NCBI GenBank assembly: GCA_036245805.1
Contig: BTRK01000004.1
Coordinates: 33,217,541-33,281,540, forward strand
Source of the DNA: Pristionchus mayeri
Taxonomy: Eukaryota; Nematoda; Chromadorea; Rhabditida; Neodiplogasteridae
Direction of reading: 5' to 3'
DNA: 64,000 bases
Part shown: piece by piece, positions 47,651 through 60,200 of the stretch
Layout: each line of letters begins with the position of its first letter
Position numbering within the stretch: position 1 is the stretch's first letter
The notes under the pieces: model-generated
The model's database searches: none
What the model was told of the DNA's origin: nothing
Seen by the model: the letters and a program-made list of their open reading frames with translations, nothing else
Position numbers and translations under genes: made by a program

Positions 47651-50600
47651 GAGCAGCGGATTTCTGAGCTCACTCCCGACTTGGACATTTGAGCAGCCGA
47701 TTTCTGAGCTCACTCCGGACTTGGACATTTGAGCAGCTTATTTTTGAGGCAACCCCAGATTTTGAAATTTGAGCAGCCGATTTTTGAGGCAACCCCAGAC
47801 ATGGACATTTGAGCAGCCGATTTCTGAGCTCACTCCGGACTTGGACATTTGAGCAGCCAATTTTTGAGGCAACCCCAGTCATGGACATTTGAGCAGCCGA
47901 TTTCTGAGCTCACCTCCGCCTTGGACACTTGAGCAGCGGATTTCTGAGCTCACTCCCGACTTGGACATTTGAGCAGCCGATTTCTGAGCTCACTCCGGAC
48001 TTGGACATTTGAGCAGCCGATTTTTGAGGCAACCCCAGAGATGGACATTTGAGCAGCCGATTTCTGAGCTCACCCCCGCCTTGGACACTTGAGCAGCGGA
48101 TTTCAGAGCTCACTCCCGACTTGGACATTTGAGCAGCGGATTTCTGAGCTCACTCCGGACTTGGACATTTGAGCAGCCGATTTTTGAGGCAACCCCAGAC
48201 ATGGACATTTGAGCAGCCGATTTTTGAGCTCACCCCCGCCTTGGACACTTGAGCAGCGGATTTCAGAGCTCACTCCCGACTTGGACATTTGAGCAGCGGA
48301 TTTCTGAGCTCACTCCGGACTGGGACATTTGAGCAGCCGATTTCTGAGCTCACTCCCGACTTGGACATTTGAGCAGCCGATTGTTGATGCTTCCCCAGAC
48401 ATGGACATTGAGCAGCCGATTTCTGAGCTCACCCCCGCCTTGGACATTTGAGCAGCCGATTTCTGAGCTCACCCCCGCCTTGGACACTTGAGCAGCCGCT
48501 TCTGAGTTCACCCCCGCGTTGGACACTTGAGCAGCGGATTTCTGAGCTCACTCCGGACTTGGACATTTGAGCAGCCGATTTCTGAGCTCACTCCGGACTT
48601 GGACATTTGAGCAGCTTATTTTTGAGGCAACCCCAGACATGGACATTTGAGCAGCCGATTTCTGAGCCCACCTCCGCCTTGGACACTTGAGCAGCCGATT
48701 TCTGAGCTCACCCCCGCCTTGGACATTTGAGCAGCCGATTTCTGAGCTCACCCCCGCCTTGGACACTTGAGCAGCCGCTTCTGAGTTCACCCCCGCGTTG
48801 GACACTTGAGCAGCGGATTTCTGAGCTCACTCCGGACTTGGACATTTGAGCAGCTTATTTTTGAGGCAACCCCAGACATGGACATTTGAGCAGCCGATTT
48901 CTGAGCTCACCCCCGCCTTGGACACTTGAGCAGCCGCTTCTGAGTTCACCCCCGCGTTGGACACTTGAGCAGCGGATTTCTGAGCTCACTCCGGACTTGG
49001 ACATTTGAGCAGCCAATTTTTGAGGCAACCCCAGTCATGGACATTTGAGCAGCCGATTTCTGAGCTCACCTCCGCCTTGGACACTTGAGCAGCGGATTTC
49101 TGAGCTCACTCCCGACTTGGACATTTGAGCAGCCGATTTCTGAGCTCACTCCGGACTTGGACATTTGAGCAGCCGATTTTTGAGGCAACCCCAGAGATGG
49201 ACATTTGAGCAGCCGATTTCTGAGCTCACCCCCGCCTTGGACATTTGAGCAGCCCATTTCTGAGCTCACTCCGGACTTGGACATTTGAGCAGCCGATTTT
49301 TGAGGCAACCCCAGACATGGACATTTGAGCAGCCGATTTTTGAGCTCACCCCCGCCTTGGACACTTGAGCAGCGGATTTCAGAGCTCACTCCCGACTTGG
49401 ACATTTGAGCAGCGGATTTCTGAGCTCACTCCGGACTGGGACATTTGAGCAGCCGATTTCTGAGCTCACTCCCGACTTGGACATTTGAGCAGCCGATTGT
49501 TGATGCTTCCCCAGACATGGACATTGAGCAGCCGATTTCTGAGCTCACCCCCGCCTTGGACATTTGAGCAGCCGATTTCTGAGCTCACCCCCGCCTTGGA
49601 CACTTGAGCAGCCGCTTCTGAGTTCACCCCCGCGTTGGACACTTGAGCAGCGGATTTCTGAGCTCACTCCGGACTTGGACATTTGAGCAGCCGATTTCTG
49701 AGCTCACTCCGGACTTGGACATTTGAGCAGCTTATTTTTGAGGCAACCCCAGACATGGACATTTGAGCAGCCGATTTCTGAGCCCACCTCCGCCTTGGAC
49801 ACTTCAGCAGCCGATTTCTGAGCTCACCCCCGCCTTGGACATTTGAGCAGCCGATTTCTGAGCTCACCCCCGCCTTGGACACTTGAGCAGCCGCTTCTGA
49901 GTTCACCCCCGCGTTGGACACTTGAGCAGCGGATTTCTGATCTCACTCCGGACTTGGACATTTGAGCAGCCGATTTCTGAGCTCACTCCGGACTTGGACA
50001 TTTGAGCAGCTTATTTTTGAGGCAACCCCAGACATGGACATTTGAGCAGCCGATTTCTGAGCTCACCCCCGCCTTGGACACTTGAGCAGCCGCTTCTGAG
50101 TTCACCCCCGCGTTGGACACTTGAGCAGCGGATTTCTGAGCTCACTCCGGACTTGGACATTTGAGCAGCCGATTTCTGAGCTCACTCCCGACTTGGACAT
50201 TTGAGCAGCCAATTTTTGAGGCAACCCCAGACATGGACATTTGAGCAGCCGATTTCTGAGCTCACTCCCGACTTGGACATTTGAGCAGCGGATTTCTGAG
50301 CTCACTCCCGACTTGGACATTTGAGCAGCCGATTTCTGAGCTCACTCCGGACTTGGACATTTAAGCAGCTTATTTTTGAGGCAACCCCAGACTTGGACAT
50401 TTGAGCAGCCGATTTTTGAGGCAACCCCAGACTTTGAAATTTGAGCAGCCGATTTTTGAGGCAACCCCAGACATGGACATTTGAGCAGCCGATTTCTGAG
50501 CTCACTCACGACTTGGACATTTGAGCAGCGGATTTCTGAGCTCACTCCGGACTTGGACATTTGAGCAGCGGATTTCTGAGCTCACTCCCGACTTGGACAT

Positions 50601-53600
50601 TTGAGCTGCGGATTTCTGAGCTCACTCCGGACTTGGACATTTGAGCAGCCGATTTTTGAGGCAACCCCAGACATGGACATTTGAGCAGCCGATTTTTGAG
50701 CTCACCCCCGCCTTGGACACTTGAGCAGCGGATTTCAGAGCTCACTTCCGACTTGGACATTTGAGCAGCGGATTTCTGAGCTCACTCCGGACTGGGACAT
50801 TTGAGCAGCCGATTTCTGAGCTCACTCCCGACTTGGACATTTGAGCAGCCGATTGTTGATGCTTCCCCAGACATGGACATTGAGCAGCCGATTTCTGAGC
50901 TCACCCCCGCCTTGGACATTTGAGCAGCCGATTTCTGAGCTCACCCCCGCCTTGGACACTTGAGCAGCCGCTTCTGAGTTCACCCCCGCGTTGGACACTT
51001 GAGCAGCGGATTTCTGATCTCACTCCGGACTTGGACATTTGAGCAGCCGATTTCTGAGCTCACTCCGGACTTGGACATTTGAGCAGCTTATTTTTGAGGC
51101 AACCCCAGACATGGACATTTGAGCAGCCGATTTCTGAGCTCACCCCCGCCTTGGACACTTGAGCAGCCGCTTCTGAGTTCACCCCCGCGTTGGACACTTG
51201 AGCAGCGGATTTCTGAGCTCACTCCGGACTTGGACATTTGAGCAGCCGATTTCTGAGCTCACTCCCGACTTGGACATTTGAGCAGCCAATTTTTGAGGCA
51301 ACCCCAGACATGGACATTTGAGCAGCCGATTTCTGAGCTCACTCCCGACTTGGACATTTGAGCAGCGGATTTCTGAGCTCACTCCCGACTTGGACATTTG
51401 AGCAGCCGATTTCTGAGCTCACTCCGGACTTGGACATTTGAGCAGCTTATTTTTGAGGCAACCCCAGACTTGGACATTTGAGCAGCCGATTTTTGAGGCA
51501 ACCCCAGACTTTGAAATTTGAGCAGCCGATTTTTGAGGCAACCCCAGACATGGACATTTGAGCAGCCGATTTCTGAGCTCACTCACGACTTGGACATTTG
51601 AGCAGCGGATTTCTGAGCTCACTCCGGACTTGGACATTTGAGCAGCGGATTTCTGAGCTCACTCCCGACTTGGACATTTGAGCTGCGGATTTCTGAGCTC
51701 ACTCCGGACTTGGACATTTGAGCAGCCGATTTCTGAGCTCACTCCGGACTTGGACATTTAAGCAGCTTATTTTTGAGGCAACCCCAGACTTGGACATTTG
51801 AGCAGCCGATTTTTGAGGCAACCCCAGACTTTGAAATTTGAGCAGCCGATTTTTGAGGCAACCCCAGACATGGACATTTGAGCAGCCGATTTCTGAGCTC
51901 ACTCACGACTTGGACATTTGAGCAGCGGATTTCTGAGCTCACTCCGGACTTGGACATTTGAGCAGCGGATTTCTGAGCTCACTCCCGACTTGGACATTTG
52001 AGCTGCGGATTTCTGAGCTCACTCCGGACTTGGACATTTGAGCAGCCGATTTTTGAGGCAACCCCAGACATGGACATTTGAGCAGCCGATTTTTGAGCTC
52101 ACCCCCGCCTTGGACACTTGAGCAGCGGATTTCAGAGCTCACTTCCGACTTGGACATTTGAGCAGCCGATTTCTGAGCTCACCCCCGCCTTGGACACTTG
52201 AGCAGCCGCTTCTGAGTTCACCCCCGCGTTGGACACTTGAGCAGCGGATTTCTGAGCTCACTCCGGACTTGGACATTTGAGCAGCCGATTTCTGAGCTCA
52301 CTCCCGACTTGGACATTTGAGCAGCCAATTTTTGAGGCAACCCCAGACATGGACATTTGAGCAGCCGATTTCTGAGCTCACTCCCGACTTGGACATTTGA
52401 GCAGCGGATTTCTGAGCTCACTCCCGACTTGGACATTTGAGCAGCCGATTTCTGAGCTCACTCCGGACTTGGACATTTGAGCAGCTTATTTTTGAGGCAA
52501 CCCCAGACTTGGACATTTGAGCAGCCGATTTTTGAGGCAACCCCAGACTTTGAAATTTGAGCAGCCGATTTTTGAGGCAACCCCAGACATGGACATTTGA
52601 GCAGCCGATTTCTGAGCTCACTCACGACTTGGACATTTGAGCAGCGGATTTCTGAGCTCACTCCGGACTTGGACATTTGAGCAGCGGATTTCTGAGCTCA
52701 CTCCCGACTTGGACATTTGAGCTGCGGATTTCTGAGCTCACTCCGGACTTGGACATTTGAGCAGCCGATTTCTGAGCTCACTCCGGACTTGGACATTTAA
52801 GCAGCTTATTTTTGAGGCAACCCCAGACTTGGACATTTGAGCAGCCGATTTTTGAGGCAACCCCAGACTTTGAAATTTGAGCAGCCGATTTTTGAGGCAA
52901 CCCCAGACATGGACATTTGAGCAGCCGATTTCTGAGCTCACTCACGACTTGGACATTTGAGCAGCGGATTTCTGAGCTCACTCCGGACTTGGACATTTGA
53001 GCAGCGGATTTCTGAGCTCACTCCCGACTTGGACATTTGAGCTGCGGATTTCTGAGCTCACTCCGGACTTGGACATTTGAGCAGCCGATTTTTGAGGCAA
53101 CCCCAGACATGGACATTTGAGCAGCCGATTTTTGAGCTCACCCCCGCCTTGGACACTTGAGCAGCGGATTTCAGAGCTCACTTCCGACTTGGACATTTGA
53201 GCAGCGGATTTCTGAGCTCACTCCGGACTGGGACATTTGAGCAGCCGATTTCTGAGCTCACTCCCGACTTGGACATTTGAGCAGCCGATTGTTGATGCTT
53301 CCCCAGACATGGACATTGAGCAGCCGATTTCTGAGCTCACCCCCGCCTTGGACATTTGAGCAGCCGATTTCTGAGCTCACCCCCGCCTTGGACACTTGAG
53401 CAGCCGCTTCTGAGTTCACCCCCGCGTTGGACACTTGAGCAGCGGATTTCTGATCTCACTCCGGACTTGGACATTTGAGCAGCCGATTTCTGAGCTCACT
53501 CCGGACTTGGACATTTGAGCAGCTTATTTTTGAGGCAACCCCAGACATGGACATTTGAGCAGCCGATTTCTGAGCTCACCCCCGCCTTGGACACTTGAGC

Positions 53601-56600
53601 AGCCGCTTCTGAGTTCACCCCCGCGTTGGACACTTGAGCAGCGGATTTCTGAGCTCACTCCGGACTTGGACATTTGAGCAGCCGATTTCTGAGCTCACTC
53701 CCGACTTGGACATTTGAGCAGCCAATTTTTGAGGCAACCCCAGACATGGACATTTGAGCAGCCGATTTCTGAGCTCACTCCCGACTTGGACATTTGAGCA
53801 GCGGATTTCTGAGCTCACTCCCGACTTGGACATTTGAGCAGCCGATTTCTGAGCTCACTCCGGACTTGGACATTTGAGCAGCTTATTTTTGAGGCAACCC
53901 CAGACTTGGACATTTGAGCAGCCGATTTTTGAGGCAACCCCAGACTTTGAAATTTGAGCAGCCGATTTTTGAGGCAACCCCAGACATGGACATTTGAGCA
54001 GCCGATTTCTGAGCTCACTCACGACTTGGACATTTGAGCAGCGGATTTCTGAGCTCACTCCGGACTTGGACATTTGAGCAGCTTATTTTTGAGGCAACCC
54101 CAGACATGGACATTTGAGCAGCCGATTTCTGAGCTCACCCCCGCCTTGGACACTTGAGCAGCCGCTTCTGAGTTCACCCCCGCGTTGGACACTTGAGCAG
54201 CGGATTTCTGATCTCACTCCGGACTTGGACATTTGAGCAGCCGATTTCTGAGCTCACTCCGGACTTGGACATTTGAGCAGCTTATTTTTGAGGCAACCCC
54301 AGACATGGACATTTGAGCAGCCGATTTCTGAGCTCACCCCCGCCTTGGACACTTGAGCAGCCGCTTCTGAGTTCACCCCCGCGTTGGACACTTGAGCAGC
54401 GGATTTCTGAGCTCACTCCGGACTTGGACATTTGAGCAGCCGATTTCTGAGCTCACTCCCGACTTGGACATTTGAGCAGCTTATTTTTGAGGCAACCCCA
54501 GACATGGACATTTGAGCAGCCGATTTCTGAGCTCACCCCCGCCTTGGACACTTGAGCAGCCGCTTCTGAGTTCACCCCCGCGTTGGACACTTGAGCAGCG
54601 GATTTCTGAGCTCACTCCGGACTTGGACATTTGAGCAGCCGATTTCTGAGCTCACTCCCGACTTGGACATTTGAGCAGCCAATTTTTGAGGCAACCCCAG
54701 ACATGGACATTTGAGCAGCCGATTTCTGAGCTCACTCCCGACTTGGACATTTGAGCAGCGGATTTCTGAGCTCACTCCCGACTTGGACATTTGAGCAGCC
54801 GATTTCTGAGCTCACTCCGGACTTGGACATTTGAGCAGCTTATTTTTGAGGCAACCCCAGACTTGGACATTTGAGCAGCCGATTTTTGAGGCAACCCCAG
54901 ACTTTGAAATTTGAGCAGCCGATTTTTGAGGCAACCCCAGACATGGACATTTGAGCAGCCGATTTCTGAGCTCACTCACGACTTGGACATTTGAGCAGCG
55001 GATTTCTGAGCTCACTCCGGACTTGGACATTTGAGCAGCGGATTTCTGAGCTCACTCCCGACTTGGACATTTGAGCTGCGGATTTCTGAGCTCACTCCGG
55101 ACTTGGACATTTGAGCAGCCGATTTTTGAGGCAACCCCAGACATGGACATTTGAGCAGCCGATTTTTGAGCTCACCCCCGCCTTGGACACTTGAGCAGCG
55201 GATTTCAGAGCTCACTCCCGACTTGGACATTTGAGCAGCGGATTTCTGAGCTCACTCCGGACTGGGACATTTGAGCAGCCGATTTCTGAGCTCACTCCCG
55301 ACTTGGACATTTGAGCAGCCGATTGTTGATGCTTCCCCAGACATGGACATTGAGCAGCCGATTTCTGAGCTCACCCCCGCCTTGGACATTTGAGCAGCCG
55401 ATTTCTGAGCTCACCCCCGCCTTGGACACTTGAGCAGCCGCTTCTGAGTTCACCCCCGCGTTGGACACTTGAGCAGCGGATTTCTGAGCTCACTCCGGAC
55501 TTGGACATTTGAGCAGCCGATTTCTGAGCTCACTCCGGACTTGGACATTTGAGCAGCTTATTTTTGAGGCAACCCCAGACATGGACATTTGAGCAGCCGA
55601 TTTCTGAGCTCACCCCCGCCTTGGACACTTGAGCAGCCGCTTCTGAGTTCACCCCCGCGTTGGACACTTGAGCAGCGGATTTCTGAGCTCACTCCGGACC
55701 TGGACATTTGAGCAGCCGATTTCTGAGCTCACTCCCGACTTGGACATTTGAGCAGCCAATTTTTGAGGCAACCCCAGACATGGACATTTGAGCAGCCGAT
55801 TTCTGAGCTCACTCCCGACTTGGACATTTGAGCAGCGGATTTCTGAGCTCACTCCCGACTTGGACATTTGAGCAGCCGATTTCTGAGCTCACTCCGGACT
55901 TGGACATTTGAGCAGCTTATTTTTGAGGCAACCCCAGACTTGGACATTTGAGCAGCCGATTTTTGAGGCAACCCCAGACTTTGAAATTTGAGCAGCCGAT
56001 TTTTGAGGCAACCCCAGACATGGACATTTGAGCAGCCGATTTCTGAGCTCACTCACGACTTGGACATTTGAGCAGCCGATTTCTGAGCTCACTCCCGACT
56101 TGGACATTTGAGCAGCGGATTTCTGAGCTCACTCCCGACATGGACATTTGAGCTGCGGATTTCTGAGCTCACTCCCGACTTGGACATTTGAGCAGCCGAT
56201 TTCTGAGCTCACTCCGGACTTGGACATTTGAGCAGCGGATTTCTGAGCTCACTCCGGACTTGGACATTTGAGCAGCGGATTTCTGAGCTCACTCCGGACT
56301 TGGACATTTGAGCAGCCGATTTCTGAGCTCACTCCCGACTTGGACATTTGAGCAGCCAATTTTTGAGGCAACCCCAGACATGGACATTTGAGCAGCCGAT
56401 TTCTGAGCTCACTCCCGACTTGGACATTTGAGCAGCGGATTTCTGAGCTCACTCCCGACTTGGACATTTGAGCAGCCGATTTTTGAGCTCACTCCCGACT
56501 TGGACATTTGAGCAGCCAATTTTTGAGGCAACCCCAGAGATGGACATTTGAGCAGCCGATTTCTGAGCTCACCCCCGCCTTGGACATTTGAGCAGCCGAT

Positions 56601-57200
56601 TTCTGAGCTCACTCCGGACTTGGACATTTGAGCAGCCGATTTTTGAGGCAACCCCAGACATGGACATTTGAGCAGCCGATTTTTGAGCTCACCCCCGCCT
56701 TGGACACTTGAGCAGCGGATTTCAGAGCTCACTCCCGACTTGGACATTTGAGCAGCGGATTTCTGAGCTCACTCCCGACATGGAAATTTGAGCAGCCGAT
56801 TTTTGAGGCAACCCCAGACATGGACATTTGAGCAGCCGATTTCTGAGCTCACTCCCGACTTGGACATTTGAGCAGCGGATTTCTGAGCTCACTCCCGACT
56901 TGGACATTTGAGCAGCCGATTTCTGAGCTCACTCCGGACTTGGACATTTGAGCAGCGGATTTCTGAGCTCACTCCGGACTTGGACATTTGAGCAGCCGAT
57001 TTCTGAGCTCACTCCCGACTTGGATATTTGAGCAGCCGATTGTTGATGCTTCCCCAGACATGGACATTTGAGCTTTTCTGAGCTCACCCCCGCCTTGGAC
57101 ATTTGAGCAGCCGATTTCTGAGCTCACCCCCGCGTTGGACACTTGAGCAGCCGCTTCTGAGTTCACCCCCGCGTTGGACACTTGAGCAGCGGATTTCTGA
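47651..57200. repeat. Satellite zone 6: higher-order repeats marked by GATTGTTGATGCTTCCCC units
   Basis: A private B-like unit with GATTGTTGATGCTTCCCC recurs at about 48379, 49495, 50851, 53287, 55321 and 57038. In the first five it is followed by a one-base-short GACATTGAGC. The 39-bp CGCGTTGGACAC unit returns here after being absent from zones 4 and 5. Blocks of about 957-1397 bp repeat across the zone (for example, near-identical stretches start at 50102, 51179, 52218, 53615, 54572 and 55649). Confidence 0.85.
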
Positions 57201-60200
57201 GCTCACTCCGGACTTGGACATTTGAGCAGCCGATTTTTGAGGCAACCCCAGACATGGACATTTGAGCAGCGGATTTCTGAGCTCACTCCCGACTTGGACA
57301 TTTGATCAGCCGATTGTTGATGCAACCCCAGACATGGACATTTGAGCAGCCGATTTCTGAGCTCACTCCCGACTTGGACATTTGAGCAGCGGATTTCTGA
57401 GCTCACTCCGGACTTGGACATTTGAGCAGCCGATTTCTGAGCTCACTCCCGACTTGGACATTTGAGCAGCCAATTTTTGAGGCAACCCCAGACATGGACA
57501 TTTGAGCAGCCGATTTCTGAGCTCACTCCCGACTTGGACATTTGAGCAGCGGATTTCTGAGCTCACTCCCGACTTGGACATTTGAGCAGCCGATTTCTGA
57601 GCTCACTCCGGACTTGGACATTTGAGCAGCTTATTTTTGAGGCAACCCCAGACTTGGACATTTGAGCAGCCGATTTTTGAGGCAACCCCAGACTTTGAAA
57701 TTTGAGCAGCCGATTTTTGAGGCAACCCCAGACATGGACATTTGAGCAGCCGATTTCTGAGCTCACTCCCGACTTGGACATTTGAGCAGCGGATTTCTGA
57801 GCTCACTCCCGACATGGAAATTTGAGCAGCCGATTTTTGAGGCAACCCCAGACATGGACATTTGAGCAGCCGATTTCTGAGCTCACTCCCGACTTGGACA
57901 TTTGAGCAGCGGATTTCTGAGCTCACTCCCGACTTGGACATTTGAGCAGCCGATTTCTGAGCTCACTCCGGACTTGGACATTTGAGCAGCTTATTTTTGA
58001 GGCAACCCCAGACTTGGACATTTGAGCAGCCGATTTTTGAGCTCACTCCCGACTTGGACATTTGAGCAGCCAATTTTTGAGGCAACCCCAGACATGGACA
58101 TTTGAGCAGCCGATTTCTGAGCTCACTCCCGACTTGGACATTTGAGCAGCGGATTTCTGAGCTCACTCCCGACTTGGACATTTGAGCAGCCGATTTCTGA
58201 GCTCACTCCGGACTTGGACATTTGAGCAGCTTATTTTTGAGGCAACCCCAGACATGGACATTTGAGCAGCCGATTTCTGAGCTCACTCCCGACTTGGACA
58301 TTTGAGCTGCGGATTTCTGAGCCCACTCCCGACTTGGACATTTGAGCAGCGGATTTCTGAGCTCACTCCCGACTTGGACATTTGAGCAGCCGATTTCTGA
58401 GCTCACTCCCGACTTGGACATTTGAGCAGCCGATTTTTGAGCTCACTCCCGACTTGGACATTTGAGCAGCCAATTTTTGAGGCAACCCCAGACATGGACA
58501 TTTGAGCAGCCGATTTCTGAGCTCACTCCCGACTTGGACATTTGAGCAGCGGATTTCTGAGCTCACTCCCGACTTGGACATTTGAGCAGCCGATTTCTGA
58601 GCTCACTCCGGACTTGGACATTTGAGCAGCTTATTTTTGAGGCAACCCCAGACATGGACATTTGAGCAGCCGATTTCTGAGCTCACTCCCGACTTGGACA
58701 TTTGAGCTGCGGATTTCTGAGCCCACTCCCGACTTGGACATTTGAGCAGCGGATTTCTGAGCTCACTCCCGACTTGGACATTTGAGCAGCCGATTTCTGA
58801 CCTCACTCCGGACTTGGACATTTGAGCAGCTTATTTTTGAGGCAACCCCAGACTTGGACATTTGAGCAGCCGATTTTTGAGCTCACTCCCGACTTGGACA
58901 TTTGAGCAGCCAATTTTTGAGGCAACCCCAGACATGGACATTTGAGCAGCCGATTTCTGAGCTCACTCCCGACTTGGACATTTGAGCAGCGGATTTCTGA
59001 GCTCACTCCCGACTTGGACATTTGAGGAGCCGATTTCTGAGCTCACTCCGGACTTGGACATTTGAGCAGCTTATTTTTGAGGCAACCCCAGACATGGACA
59101 TTTGAGCAGCCGATTTCTGAGCTCACTCCCGACTTGGACATTTGAGCAGCGGATTTCTGAGCTCACTCCCGACTTGGACATTTGAGCAGCGGATTTCTGA
59201 GCTCACTCCCGACTTGGACATTTGAGCAGCCGATTTCTGAGCTCACTCCGGACTTGGACATTTGAGCAGCTTATTTTTGAGGCAACCCCAGACTTGGACA
59301 TTTGAGCAGCCGATTTTTGAGCTCACTCCCGACTTGGACATTTGAGCAGCCAATTTTTGAGGCAACCCCAGACATGGACATTTGAGCAGCGGATTTCTGA
59401 GCTCACTCCCGACTTGGACATTTGAGCAGCCGATTTCTGAGCTCACTCCGGACTTGGACATTTGAGCAGCTTATTTTTGAGGCAACCCCAGACATGGACA
59501 TTTGAGCAGCCGATTTCTGAGCTCACTCCCGACTTGGACATTTGAGCTGCGGATTTCTGAGCCCACTCCCGACTTGGACATTTGAGCAGCGGATTTCTGA
59601 GCTCACTCCCGACTTGGACATTTGAGCAGCCGATTTCTGACCTCACTCCGGACTTGGACATTTGAGCAGCTTATTTTTGAGGCAACCCCAGACTTGGACA
59701 TTTGAGCAGCCGATTTTTGAGCTCACTCCCGACTTGGACATTTGAGCAGCCAATTTTTGAGGCAACCCCAGACATGGACATTTGAGCAGCCGATTTCTGA
59801 GCTCACTCCCGACTTGGACATTTGAGCTGCGGATTTCTGAGCTCACTCCCGACTTGGACATTTGAGCAGCCGATTTCTGAGCTCACTCCGGACTTGGACA
59901 TTTGAGCAGCGGATTTCTGAGCTCACTCCGGACTTGGACATTTGAGCAGCGGATTTCTGAGCTCACTCCGGACTTGGACATTTGAGCAGCTTATTTTTGA
60001 GGCAACCCCAGACATGGACATTTGAGCAGCCGATTTCTGAGCTCACTCCCGACTGGGACATTTGAGCTGCGGATTTCTGAGCCCACTCCCGACTTGGACA
60101 TTTGAGCAGCGGATTTCTGAGCTCACTCCCGACTTGGACATTTGAGCAGCCGATTTCTGCCTCACTCCGGACTTGGACATTTGAGCAGCTTATTTTTGAG

